A stretch of 64,000 nt of DNA from Opitutales bacterium (GTDB taxonomy: Bacteria > Verrucomicrobiota > Verrucomicrobiia > Opitutales > Seribacteraceae): NCBI GenBank assembly GCA_028045305.1, contig JAOFTV010000001.1, positions 184,355 through 248,354 on the forward strand. Reading direction: 5' to 3'. The position numbers and the translations under genes were made by a program. Under the pieces are notes generated by a model. It had not been told where the DNA came from. It was given only the letters and a program-made list of their open reading frames with translations, and ran no database searches. The first letter of the stretch is position 1. Every line of letters begins with the position of its first letter. This document shows positions 10,411 to 20,369 of the stretch, one piece after another.

Positions 10411-10419
10411 TTCAAGCTT

Positions 10420-11748
10420 TCAGGGGAGTCCCGTTGCGATTCGATAGAGGGCTTTTTCGGTCCGAACAAGAAAGCTACCTCGCAGGGGTACGAAAGAAGC
10501 CATATGGCCATCATCCAACTGGTTTTCAGCAAGAATTTTCATAGAGGTACCTGGCTGGATAACTGTGGTTTTTCCAGAATGATTAGAAATATAGATTTTC
10601 CCACCTGCAAAAGTGGGGGACGAACTGTATTCTCCTTCTAATCTTGAGCGCCATAGTACTTCTCCATCTCTTGCGTTTAAACAGGTTAAAATTCCACCGT
10701 CGTTTATCACATAAAGCAACCCATCAACGATTATTGGGGATGGTTTTTTTGGTGCCCCCTTGGTCATTTTCCATACCAGGCTTGGAGGATGGTTGCCGTG
10801 CATTTGATAAGCATGAATTTCTCCTTTCATAAAGCCTGTGGAAACAATAAATAGATTTTCAAACCTCAAGGGTTTACTCACATTTGAAAAGCCAAGGATC
10901 CCATAGTTGATTTTCCAAAGCTCCTTACCGGTTTCTGGGTGATAACCGTACACCCAGTCGGCACCCGTGGAGATTAAAACAGGACCATTCGAACCTTGTA
11001 CGATTAGGGGAGTGGCGTAGGCCTTTTTTGTTTGAGGATTTTCTCTTAATTTTCCACTTCGCTTACGATGCCAAGCGATTTTGCCAGTTTCTTGAAAGAG
11101 GGCAGCTACGCTCTGTTTATCAGTTCCATCAAGATGAAAAATCATCAATTTATTCCAAAGTACTGGGGTGCTGCCTGGTCCATTTTCATGATGAATCCAA
11201 AGATCAGGGTCTTGGTTTTTCCAAATAATTTGTCCGGTTTTACTATTTAGGCAGGCATTTCCAAAAGCACCAAAGTGTATGAATAACTTTCCATTTTTTA
11301 GAATGGGAGAGGGGGAGGCGTAACTATTTAAGCGATGAATTGCTTGGGGTGCTTTCTTTTCGAAAACTTTGATCTGACGAATGATCTTCCCAGTCTTTAG
11401 ATCAACCTGCAGAGCGATAAATTCTACTTTTGACAGATAATGCAATCCCATAGCCCCCGGAAAGGAACTTTCATTTGCTCTTCTCTCCCGCTCCTCTTGC
11501 GAAGCCACGGTTTCAAGGGCTGTGGTAATCCATGCGGTTGAATCTTGATATACTGGGGAGGAATGTCCTCTTCCGGGTAGAAGGGTTTTCCACGAGAGGT
11601 TTTTATTTTCTGACCATTCGAGGGGGTATTCTCCTGCGGGTGCATGTCCATGTCCGTTCGGCCCTCTCCACTGCTCCCAGCCTTGGTTGGAAAGAAGAAG
11701 GGATTGAGCGAAAAGAAAAAGAAAAACTAACTGGGCGGGTTTATACAT
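10420..11748 (-). CDS. PQQ-like beta-propeller protein
   Basis: 442 aa; EQWRGPNGHGHAP...SWKTLLPGRGHSSPV and repeated GKIIW/GKELW/GEVLW blades. Confidence 0.85.
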   Translation of the reverse strand: MYKPAQLVFLFLFAQSLLLSNQGWEQWRGPNGHGHAPAGEYPLEWSENKNLSWKTLLPGRGHSSPVYQDSTAWITTALETVASQEERERRANESSFPGAMGLHYLSKVEFIALQVDLKTGKIIRQIKVFEKKAPQAIHRLNSYASPSPILKNGKLFIHFGAFGNACLNSKTGQIIWKNQDPDLWIHHENGPGSTPVLWNKLMIFHLDGTDKQSVAALFQETGKIAWHRKRSGKLRENPQTKKAYATPLIVQGSNGPVLISTGADWVYGYHPETGKELWKINYGILGFSNVSKPLRFENLFIVSTGFMKGEIHAYQMHGNHPPSLVWKMTKGAPKKPSPIIVDGLLYVINDGGILTCLNARDGEVLWRSRLEGEYSSSPTFAGGKIYISNHSGKTTVIQPGTSMKILAENQLDDGHMASFVPLRGSFLVRTEKALYRIATGLP

Positions 11749-11825
11749 TCAGTCGATAAAGATATTATCCTAACTACCACTAGCACCTAGGGAAGAACGA
11801 AAACCCAGAGACCACCTAAAATAAA

Positions 11826-13250
11826 TTAGGAAAGAATGGGTTTGACTGCATGCCCATGTACATCGGTTAAGCGAAAATGCCTTCCTTGATACTTGAAAGT
11901 AAGCCGCTCGTGATCGATGCCAAGTAAGTGGAGTATTGTAGCGTGAAAATCATGCACATGGATCCCACCATCTTCCACATTGTAAGAATAGTCGTCTGAT
12001 TGACCATAAGTGATTCCTGGCTTTACCCCTCCACCGGCAAACCAAGTTGAATGGTTCCGTGGGTGATGATCCCGGCCAAAATTGGTTTTATTGAATTTCC
12101 CCTGGCAATAATTAGTTCGTCCAAATTCACCACCCCAAATTACCAGGGTATCATCAAGCATTCCGCGTTGTTTGAGATCAGCTACCAGGGCATAAGATGC
12201 ACGATCTGTTTCCTTGCATTGCTTTTTTATTCCACCAGGTAGGCCACCATGATGATCCCATCCCTGGTGATAGAGTTGAATAAAACGAACATCCTTTTCA
12301 GCCAACCTTCTAGCAAGTAAACAATTTGCCGCAAATGTACCAGGGGTACGGGCATCTTCTCCATAAAGTTTAAAAGTTGATTCAGGTTCGTTTCCAAGAT
12401 CGGTTACATCTGGTATCGAACTTTGCATACGAAAGCCCATTTCGTACTGGGCAATACGGGTTTCCAAAGCAGAATCTCTGGTCCGTTCAAGTTGAATTTC
12501 ATGAAGTTCTTTAAGATGATTAAGTGCATTTCTTCGACTTTCTCGGGAAACTCCTTCAGGACTATTGAGGTAGAGGATAGCATCTTTGGCTGAACGAAAT
12601 CGTGTACCCGCATGTTTGCCAGGTAGAAATCCGCTTCCCCACAGCCTCGAAACTAATGGTTGGCCACTTTTTCCTTTGGTTACCAGGGTGACGAAATTTG
12701 GAAGGTTTTCATTCATCGAACCTAGTCCATATGATAGCCAAGAGCCCATACTTGGACGCCCTGGCAACTGGGAACCCGTCTGCATGAAAGTCACGCCTGG
12801 TCCGTGGTTAATGGCTTCTGTACACATTGAATTTACAATGCACATATCATCAGCAATTTTTGCCGTGTTGGGTAAAAGCTCGCTAATCCATTGTCCGCTT
12901 TTTCCATGCTGTGCAAATTGAAAGGGGGATCCAACCAGGGGTAAACTAGCCTGGTTACCTGACATTCCGGTCAGTCTTTGCCCTTGGCGCACAGATTCGG
13001 GTAATTCCTTACCAGTTTCTTGGATTAACCTTGGTTTATAGTCAAACAAGTCGATTTGGGAAGGACCACCAGATTGAAATAGATAAATGACTCGTTTTGC
13101 TTTGGCGGGATGATGGAATTTTGAGCCGGTTTCAGCATGGAGCATATTGGCCAGGGCCAGGCCGCCAAGTCCGCCCCCAAATCGATGGAGGAAGTTTCTG
13201 CGGGTCAAGCCAACAGAAGAATCAAAGCCGGTGCATTCAGGTCGTTTCAT
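11826..13250 (-). CDS. DUF1501 protein (exported sulfatase-like)
   Basis: [77 protein letters not shown]. Confidence 0.9.
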   Translation of the reverse strand: MKRPECTGFDSSVGLTRRNFLHRFGGGLGGLALANMLHAETGSKFHHPAKAKRVIYLFQSGGPSQIDLFDYKPRLIQETGKELPESVRQGQRLTGMSGNQASLPLVGSPFQFAQHGKSGQWISELLPNTAKIADDMCIVNSMCTEAINHGPGVTFMQTGSQLPGRPSMGSWLSYGLGSMNENLPNFVTLVTKGKSGQPLVSRLWGSGFLPGKHAGTRFRSAKDAILYLNSPEGVSRESRRNALNHLKELHEIQLERTRDSALETRIAQYEMGFRMQSSIPDVTDLGNEPESTFKLYGEDARTPGTFAANCLLARRLAEKDVRFIQLYHQGWDHHGGLPGGIKKQCKETDRASYALVADLKQRGMLDDTLVIWGGEFGRTNYCQGKFNKTNFGRDHHPRNHSTWFAGGGVKPGITYGQSDDYSYNVEDGGIHVHDFHATILHLLGIDHERLTFKYQGRHFRLTDVHGHAVKPILS

Positions 13251-13258
13251 GGTTTATT

Positions 13259-16200
13259 TTATCTTTTGGAAATTGTGCCATCAAAATTCATGAGGGTGGA
13301 AACGAGACTCGTCACTGCGGCTAAATATTTTTTGTCTTTTGATCTCGCTTTGTAATATCCAACCTTGAGAAATTTTTCGATTTCCTTTTCATCAGTGAAA
13401 TATTTTTTTTGTTCATCCAATAAGTTCTGCAAGATGCTGACTTCCTTATTATTTGGCAGACGACTGGTGAGTTTTTGAAAAGCTTCCTTGATTAAATCAT
13501 TAGGCTTGGCAGTTCCATGGGTTTGGATAAGGGCATCTGCAGTCGCACGGGCTGCTTCGATAAATTGGGTACCGTTGAGCATGATGAGAGCCTGTGCTGC
13601 TGAGTCTGTGCGCTCTCTGCGTACGGTACAAACATCACGTTTGGAGGCATCTAGTGCCATCATTACGGGAGTGGGACCGGTCCGTTTCCAAAAGGTGTAA
13701 AAACTTCTGCGGTACACATTGGGAGCACTGTCCGGATTGATTGGCTTGAAGGAAACTTTTAAATCGTAGGGTTTAGCACCAGGTCCTCCAATTTTCTTGT
13801 GTAATAATCCGCTGTGTGCGAGCAGGCTGTCCCGGATCATTTCTGCGGGTAAACGATATGCGGGAGCCCGACTGAGTAGCAAGTTTTCCGGGTCAATTTG
13901 TTGAGCGATTGGGAGGATCTTACTTTTTTGGCGGTAGGTATGTGAAAGAACCATTTTTTTGAGAAGTTTGTGAAGATCCCAGCCAGAATCAACAAAGTCC
14001 CGAGCGAGCCAGTCAAGTAATTCGGGGTGGCTGGGTGGTTTGCCTTGCATTCCAAAATCCTCGGATGTGGAAACCAAACCTTTGCCGAAGATCATTTGCC
14101 AGTATCTATTCACGGTTACCCGGGCGAGCAATGGATGATCCGGGGCGGTTAACCATTTGGCCAAACCGAGACGGTTTACCGGTTGATCTTTGGGGAAGAG
14201 AGGAAGAATTTCCGGGGATGCACGATGGACGACTTTCCCCCGGTTTGCGTAGTGTCCGCGCTCAAGAATGTGAGTCTCCCGTAAACCGGGCATTTCTTTC
14301 ATTACCATGATCTCACTAATTTTTTGCCTTTGATCTCCAAAACTCTTCCTTTCTTTAAACAGTGCATTTTGAGCAGTGATTGATTTTGGGTATGCAGAGT
14401 CTAGGAAAATAGAAACTTTATCAGCTTTGGTTAGTTCCTTGGTTTTTCCGGCAAGCAGCTGGATTTCGGAGGGCGTAATGACTCTCTCGTAGAGATAAAA
14501 CTCATCGAGCATACCATTTTTGAATCCACGATCCCGCATCCTCTCTGCAAATCCAAGAAAAGGAGATCCGCCACCAGTAATTTCTCGAGTTAGTTGATCC
14601 TTAATGGTTTCTACTTTTGCGAGGGCTCCATTTTCATAGAGTTTTAGGCCGTTTGCCTTGCTGGAGCCATTGTATGTAAGGGCGACATGTGTCCATTGGT
14701 TAATCGGTAATTGTAATTTTGATTGAATACGAATCGCATTTCCTGGCCAGAAATGAATCAGGGCAGGGGAGAGTTTCCCGTCCTCAATTAAAATTTCATA
14801 CCCCCTGCTAGCCGCATCGGTCCAGGCTTTTGACCGCCGAAGTACGACTCCACGATCTAAGTATTGGGTAGGTTGTATCCAAAAAGCCATACTGAAGGAC
14901 TGGTGGCGATTGAAGTCTCCAAATCCCGAAGGAAAGTTGAGGGCATCATCTCCAGTGAAATGGATTCCTTTTCCCCTTTTTCCCGTAACTTCCTTATTGT
15001 TTCCATTGGTGTTAGCTGCCTTGCTTGGAGTGGCAGAATTGGGATAGGAGTTTCCCTTGCGTTCATCAAAAGAGAGGTAGGCCACGGGGGCACCGTAGCG
15101 TATTTCGGTTTTCTTTTTAATTTTCCACTTTGTAATTAAATGATTTTCAATCTTTTGAATATGCTCATCAGTCAGCGGTTCGGAGAAGATGAGCAATTCC
15201 CCGATCTCTCCATCCCAGTTGTACTTCCCTCCATGATTTCGATCCTTACCTAAGCGACTGGCGGTTACATTACCAGTGGTCCTAAGTGAAACTATACCCA
15301 GAGAATTTGGATAGTTGGAGTGGCTCGAGCCAGCTAATCCATTCAGGCGCAAACTTCCGCTACGAATATGTTCATGAGTGTGTTGAGGATGCCAAAACTT
15401 ACTTCCATCTGAATAAAAATGGTGAGTGGTTGCGTGGGCGAGTGGAGAACCAGAATTCCCCACCTTTTTACTCATTACCCAAAAGACGGTGCGTATATTA
15501 TTTATTTCCTTAAATTCGTGGTAATCATTCTTTTTGGAGTCGTATGACATCACCATCAGTCCACTGGCTGGGTGAGGCCTTGTTTTTGGAGAAGCATATT
15601 TTTTTGCATGGTTTTTATTACCGCTTTGATCCAGCCAAATAGATGATGATGCATTTTGTTCATTCGCATCCAACCAAAGCATGGGTTTGTATGTTAACAG
15701 ATCGAAGTTGCTGTCGGACGAATTTGTATCCTGCAAATTTTTGGAAAAATAAGGAGCACTGCCAATAGATTTAAGTGACACCTCCTTAGTCCAATTATCA
15801 TATGACTGCTTAGCTTCTAAGGATTGAACAATTTCTTCCAATTGATTTTTGGCGGCCTTGATTTTTTTATCACTTGGCAAGTTTCCAAGTTCCAGGGTTG
15901 GTGTTGGAACCGAACCTGTCATAAAAGAATAAAGTCCCGCCTCATCAATATTGTTAAAGAATGCGGAGAGTGAGAAATAATCCTTTTGTGTGATCGGATC
16001 GTATTTGTGGTCGTGGCAACGGGTGCATTCAAAACTCAGGCCTAGGAACGCCGTGCCAAAAGTATGTACCCGGTCAGCCACATACTCGATGCGGAATTCT
16101 TCGGGTACACTTCCACCCTCCACCTTTTGAGGATGTAAACGGTTGAAACAGGTCGCAAGGATCTGATCGCGGGTAGCATTGGGTATTAAGTCTCCAGCCA

Positions 16201-17005
16201 ATTGCTCCGTAACAAATTGGTCATAGGACTGATTCTTGACGAATGATTGAATAACCCAGTCTCTCCACTGCCAGACATTACGATTTCGGTCGACTTGGTA
16301 TCCATAGGTGTCTGAGTACCGTGCCACATCCAGCCATTCCGAGGTCATCCGTTCGGCATATTCATCCGTGTTAAGCAAGCGCTCAACCACTTTTTCGTAA
16401 GCATTTGTGGAGGTATCTGTTGAAAACTCATTCAATTGCTTGAGTGTTGGAGGCAGGCCAGTCAGATCAAATGTGACCCTCCTTAGCCAAGTGTTCCGAT
16501 CCGTCTCTTCGCTTATTGAAAGTTTGGAGGACTCCAACTTTTCTGCAATAAAAGCATCAATTTCGTTTCCTGGGTATGGGTGTTTTGTCTTGGGAAGAGG
16601 AATGGATTGAGCCAATGGTAAAAAAGACCAATGTTTTTCATATTTGCCCCCCTCTTTAATCCACTGATCAAGTAAATCCTTTTCTTCTTCAGATAAAGAA
16701 ATTTTGGACTCAGGGGTGGGCATCATGTCGAGCGGGTCATCACTACGAATTCTCCAGTGTATTTCAGAGTCCTCCAGGTTTCCGGGAGTCAGTCCAACAA
16801 ATCCGTCGTGTTCCTTGTTCGCCTCCTCAAATGAATCTAAGCGAAAATCGGACTTTTGATTTTTTGCATCGGGGCCATGACATTTAAAACATTTGTCCGA
16901 AAGAATTGGGCGAATTTGTGTGTTAAAGTCTACCTTGGCATGAAGAACAAAAGCACCGGTTGTGAGAATTACTTTTAAAGTAAGTAATGTAATAAATGAT
17001 TTCAA
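13259..17005 (-). CDS. PSD1 (DUF1549/DUF1553) cytochrome c-domain protein with LamG/ConA-like insertions
   Basis: 1248 aa; FNTQIRPILSDKCFKCHGPDAKNQ (CxxCH), [29 protein letters not shown]-terminal MNRYWQMIFGKGLV-type segment. Confidence 0.9.
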   Translation of the reverse strand: MKSFITLLTLKVILTTGAFVLHAKVDFNTQIRPILSDKCFKCHGPDAKNQKSDFRLDSFEEANKEHDGFVGLTPGNLEDSEIHWRIRSDDPLDMMPTPESKISLSEEEKDLLDQWIKEGGKYEKHWSFLPLAQSIPLPKTKHPYPGNEIDAFIAEKLESSKLSISEETDRNTWLRRVTFDLTGLPPTLKQLNEFSTDTSTNAYEKVVERLLNTDEYAERMTSEWLDVARYSDTYGYQVDRNRNVWQWRDWVIQSFVKNQSYDQFVTEQLAGDLIPNATRDQILATCFNRLHPQKVEGGSVPEEFRIEYVADRVHTFGTAFLGLSFECTRCHDHKYDPITQKDYFSLSAFFNNIDEAGLYSFMTGSVPTPTLELGNLPSDKKIKAAKNQLEEIVQSLEAKQSYDNWTKEVSLKSIGSAPYFSKNLQDTNSSDSNFDLLTYKPMLWLDANEQNASSSIWLDQSGNKNHAKKYASPKTRPHPASGLMVMSYDSKKNDYHEFKEINNIRTVFWVMSKKVGNSGSPLAHATTHHFYSDGSKFWHPQHTHEHIRSGSLRLNGLAGSSHSNYPNSLGIVSLRTTGNVTASRLGKDRNHGGKYNWDGEIGELLIFSEPLTDEHIQKIENHLITKWKIKKKTEIRYGAPVAYLSFDERKGNSYPNSATPSKAANTNGNNKEVTGKRGKGIHFTGDDALNFPSGFGDFNRHQSFSMAFWIQPTQYLDRGVVLRRSKAWTDAASRGYEILIEDGKLSPALIHFWPGNAIRIQSKLQLPINQWTHVALTYNGSSKANGLKLYENGALAKVETIKDQLTREITGGGSPFLGFAERMRDRGFKNGMLDEFYLYERVITPSEIQLLAGKTKELTKADKVSIFLDSAYPKSITAQNALFKERKSFGDQRQKISEIMVMKEMPGLRETHILERGHYANRGKVVHRASPEILPLFPKDQPVNRLGLAKWLTAPDHPLLARVTVNRYWQMIFGKGLVSTSEDFGMQGKPPSHPELLDWLARDFVDSGWDLHKLLKKMVLSHTYRQKSKILPIAQQIDPENLLLSRAPAYRLPAEMIRDSLLAHSGLLHKKIGGPGAKPYDLKVSFKPINPDSAPNVYRRSFYTFWKRTGPTPVMMALDASKRDVCTVRRERTDSAAQALIMLNGTQFIEAARATADALIQTHGTAKPNDLIKEAFQKLTSRLPNNKEVSILQNLLDEQKKYFTDEKEIEKFLKVGYYKARSKDKKYLAAVTSLVSTLMNFDGTISKR

Positions 17006-17191
17006 AATACGGGAGAGGCTTTAAAGAATTAAGGAATTTTTTTATGTAGAATACATTTGCGAAAACATTTCATTCCTATAGGCGAAGTCTTAGTAAGTAA
17101 AGTAAGGTAAGCCAAAAGAAGCTATTTTAAAATTGGATGCTTTCTAGTCTACACCTCTTAGGTCTTTACTTTTAAACGTGACAATTTCTTT

Positions 17192-18556
17192 TTGAATTGG
17201 GAGAACAGAACCTTGAACAGTCCAAAAAAAATGGAAAATAAAATTCGTCTGGCTGGCTCTCTTTTTTCAGGAGGAGGATTGGGAGATGTGGGAATCGAAT
17301 GGGGAAGCAAAATTCCGGTAATTGCTGCTTGTGAATTGCTTCCTTCAAGAGCTTCTTTAATTCGTAAGAATTTCCCGGGTGCACAGGTCTTCGAAGGCGA
17401 TATTTGGCAGGTTAAGGAAGCATATATTCAATATTTTCGAAAAGTACTTAAAGGACAATCTCCTTGGTTACTCACTCTATCTCCTCCCTGTCAGGGTATG
17501 TCATCAAACGGGGCTGGGCGTATATCTTCGGCCATTCGGGCGGGAAATAGACCGTTGGAGGACGAGCGCAATCGTTTGATTCTTCCTGGGATTGAGGTTC
17601 TGGAGGCACTCCAGCCCGAATGGTTTCTTTTGGAAAATGTCAGGAGAATGGAAAACACTGTAATTCGAAACGAAAGAAATCAGCCAGAAAATATTCTTAC
17701 ATGCCTGGCAAGACGGATGCATCCACTTGGTTATACCTTACGTTCCTGCATTCTTGATTTTAGAGATTACGGAGTGCCTCACCATCGTGAAAGATTGATC
17801 ACCATTGGTTGCCGCATTCCTCAAGTTGTTGCTCATTTTCCCAAGGTTACGGATGTGCTTTGTTCAGGTATCAGCCCATTACACCCTCGCCCTACTCATG
17901 GCGAGGGAACGAAGCAAGTATGGGTAACCCTTCGTCGTGCGATCGGCAAACTTCCTTCCCTTGATTCGAAAACAAATTGTAAGGATGTGCATGATCCCTA
18001 TCACTGTGTGCCTAAATGGAATGATAATCAGTACTTTTGGATGAAGAATACTCCAGAGGGACAGACTGCATTTGATAATACTTGCTGTGCGGATTGTGGC
18101 ACAATGAAAACCAACCAGGAAGAGGTGATTTGCCGTGCATGTAGGAGGCCATTACCGGTTCCACAAATGAAAAAATCAGGAAAAGTAAGACTGATAAAAG
18201 GCTTTCGTTCGTCTTACCGCAGAATGTGGTGGGATCGACCAGCTGGTACATTGACCATGAACAGTGGGGTTATATCAAGCGATCTCAAGGGACACCCAGA
18301 GCAAAACCGGGTACTTTCCTTAAGAGAGATCTTGCGCTTGTCTACTTTGGATCATGATCAATGGAAAAGGAACTATGATTTTACTGGAATCCCACTGGGC
18401 AAGTGGGATGATTCACAATCTTTTTCTGCCAGGCTTGTCAGGGAGGTAATTGGTGAGTCGATTCCTCCCTTAGCAATGAAATGTATGGTAGATCATTTGC
18501 TCCAATTAGAAAAGAGTATCGAGTATAAAGCAAAAAAAACGGCCCGTCCTCGGTAA
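17192..18556 (+). CDS. DNA cytosine-5 methyltransferase with CxxC..CxxC insert (start uncertain: TTG 17192, TTG 17213 or ATG 17231)
   Basis: GSLFSGGGLGDVGIEW, LTLSPPCQGMSSNGAGR (PCQ), LLENVRRME (ENV), DYGVPHHRERLITIGCR; insert CCADCGTMKTNQEEVICRACRRP. Confidence 0.88.
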   Translation: MNWENRTLNSPKKMENKIRLAGSLFSGGGLGDVGIEWGSKIPVIAACELLPSRASLIRKNFPGAQVFEGDIWQVKEAYIQYFRKVLKGQSPWLLTLSPPCQGMSSNGAGRISSAIRAGNRPLEDERNRLILPGIEVLEALQPEWFLLENVRRMENTVIRNERNQPENILTCLARRMHPLGYTLRSCILDFRDYGVPHHRERLITIGCRIPQVVAHFPKVTDVLCSGISPLHPRPTHGEGTKQVWVTLRRAIGKLPSLDSKTNCKDVHDPYHCVPKWNDNQYFWMKNTPEGQTAFDNTCCADCGTMKTNQEEVICRACRRPLPVPQMKKSGKVRLIKGFRSSYRRMWWDRPAGTLTMNSGVISSDLKGHPEQNRVLSLREILRLSTLDHDQWKRNYDFTGIPLGKWDDSQSFSARLVREVIGESIPPLAMKCMVDHLLQLEKSIEYKAKKTARPR

Positions 18557-18569
18557 CCGAGAACGGGCC
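18532..18569 (-). terminator. Rho-independent terminator on the minus strand
   Basis: Minus strand reads GGCCCGTTCTCGGTTACCGAGGACGGGCCGTTTTTTTT: stem GGCCCGU-U-CUCGGU/ACCGAG-G-ACGGGCC (one U-G wobble) followed by eight T. Confidence 0.85.
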
Positions 18570-18735
18570 TAAAGCCAAGAAAGCCTACCCCAAAACTTCC
18601 TTGGATAAGTCGATTTAGGTCGATGGGGACAACTTGGTCAACTGAGATTCATGATGCCCGGAGGCACCAGGTGGAAGAGTTCTCCTAACCACTTGCCTAT
18701 GAGGAAATAAGTTAAGATTAATTACCTTATAAAAC
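18540..18735 (-). ncRNA. Candidate structured non-coding RNA or long structured 3'UTR (class unknown, boundaries approximate)
   Basis: About 240 bp non-coding on the minus strand before the terminator. Manual fold: TGGTGCC-TCCG-GGCATCA (7 bp stem, UNCG-type loop), GTGG[TT]AGGA-GAAC-TCTTCCAC, GTTG-TCCCCAT-CGAC, and a possible outer pairing AACTT..CC with GGAAGTT. Confidence 0.35.
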
Positions 18736-18810
18736 TTATTCGCACCCACGATTCACGGGTGTGAGCAAGCTAATGCTGCCCCCTTTAAAAGGATTAAAAA
18801 AGAAGAAGAA

Positions 18811-20223
18811 TTAGTACTCTGTTTTAAGCATTCCGGGCTGAGGAATTGCGTAACTTCCGTCTGCATTGGCCAAAAGGGGAGAGGGTGAGTTTTCACCGGA
18901 AATCTCATCGATACCCGCACAGAAATCATGAGAGCAGTTAAGCATTTCATCATAGGTCACTTCGCGGCCCAAATGAGTAGCCATGCGACCCATTGAGGTT
19001 ACGACACTAGCGGCTACACCTCTTTCAACTTCGTTATATGGCTTATCGTTTACGATGGCATCAAGTAAGTGATCCCACTCATCTACATAGGCACTGTTCT
19101 CACGGCGCGGACGACCGCCATTTTCGGCACCAAACATCCAGGATAATTCACTTTTCGGACCTTGTCCTTTATGAATTCTGGCTTTCGATGCATGACCGCC
19201 GGGGCCGGAAATTAAGGCATATCCCTTGGTCCCGTGGGCATGACTGGCAAATTCTTCATAGCACTTGTTCATACTGCGACCTTGGAAATAAAGTTTAGTA
19301 TCGTCAGGGAAAGTATACTCCACCGAATAACTGTCTAAGTTCTGGTCGATCTCATCTCCACGATAATGACGGCCACCAAGTCCCATAGCTTTTACGGGCC
19401 ACATTCCCTTCATCCAGCAACATTCATCAATATTATGGATATTAAAGTCGCTGTAAACGCCACCACTCAGCCAAAGAAAACCGTGGAAGTTTTTAATTTG
19501 GTACATCAAATCGCTGATGTCCTTATCTTTAGTCTCCTGTTTTCTCTTATCCCATCCGATCAGGCGTCCTTGCATGCGAACTGCTTTTAAGGAAAGCAAC
19601 TCTCCTAATTCACCGTTGTCGATACGGTCTTTTAGTTCGAGTCGGGCTTCACTGTGACGACACATTAATCCGACGCCGACCTTGAGATTATGTTTTTTAG
19701 CCTCTTCATTAACGCTTAAAATCTTCTTGGAGGATGGACCATCCGGAGTAACCGGTTTTTCCATGAATACATTGAGCTTCTTTTGAATTGCATATTCGTA
19801 ATGGGGGCGACGGAAAGCACAGGGTGAGGCAAAAATGGCAATATCTCCGGGATCCAAGCAATCCATGGCTTTTTTGAAGCCGTCAAAGCCAACGAATTGA
19901 CGATCCTCAGGAACATCCAGGTTGTCTTTGTAGCGCTGTTCTAGTCCTTTGTAGCTATTCTTAACTCTCCATTCAAAAACATCTGCCATCGCATGAAGTT
20001 TTAATTGGCAGTATGGACCAGAGGCATCGATCGCATTGGCAACGGCACCGGTACCACGCCCCCCACATCCGATAAGGGCAATTTTTTTGGTCGAACCACT
20101 TTGCCCGTAGACCGTGGGCAATATCATTCCAGCAAGGGCGCCTCCAATGGCGGCTTTTCCGGAGGTGCCAAGAAAATGGCGGCGCGAAAGGGGGTTGGGG
20201 AGATCGGGCTGGGCTGGATTCAT
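18811..20223 (-). CDS. Tat-exported Gfo/Idh/MocA oxidoreductase
   Basis: SRRHFLGTSGKAAIGGALAG Tat signal; KIALIGCGGRGTGAVANAI; NVFMEKPVTPDG. Confidence 0.9.
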   Translation of the reverse strand: MNPAQPDLPNPLSRRHFLGTSGKAAIGGALAGMILPTVYGQSGSTKKIALIGCGGRGTGAVANAIDASGPYCQLKLHAMADVFEWRVKNSYKGLEQRYKDNLDVPEDRQFVGFDGFKKAMDCLDPGDIAIFASPCAFRRPHYEYAIQKKLNVFMEKPVTPDGPSSKKILSVNEEAKKHNLKVGVGLMCRHSEARLELKDRIDNGELGELLSLKAVRMQGRLIGWDKRKQETKDKDISDLMYQIKNFHGFLWLSGGVYSDFNIHNIDECCWMKGMWPVKAMGLGGRHYRGDEIDQNLDSYSVEYTFPDDTKLYFQGRSMNKCYEEFASHAHGTKGYALISGPGGHASKARIHKGQGPKSELSWMFGAENGGRPRRENSAYVDEWDHLLDAIVNDKPYNEVERGVAASVVTSMGRMATHLGREVTYDEMLNCSHDFCAGIDEISGENSPSPLLANADGSYAIPQPGMLKTEY

Positions 20224-20369
20224 AACTCGTTCGTATGTTTCGTATTTGGTTTGTTAAGTTTTAAAGGTAACAGGTGTAAACTATGGCTAAAGGTGCCTTA
20301 ATTTGACAAGCCTAGATTCAATTTTGAATGGAAGGATAAATTTGGAGGTTTACAAGGGTTGGAGAAAAA

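Noticed and set aside
17089-17110. GTAAGTAAAGTAAGGTAAG short direct repeats
   Set aside because: Imperfect, very short and AT-rich; no array structure or CRISPR-like spacing.
17192-18569. Hairpin at 18541-18569 as the methyltransferase terminator
   Set aside because: On the plus strand the A-run precedes the hairpin and no T-tract follows; it only works as a terminator on the minus strand.
18540-18735. Assignment of the candidate RNA to 6S, SRP, tmRNA or RNase P RNA
   Set aside because: Hallmark conserved sequences for these RNAs were not recognised; only generic secondary structure is visible, so no class was assigned.
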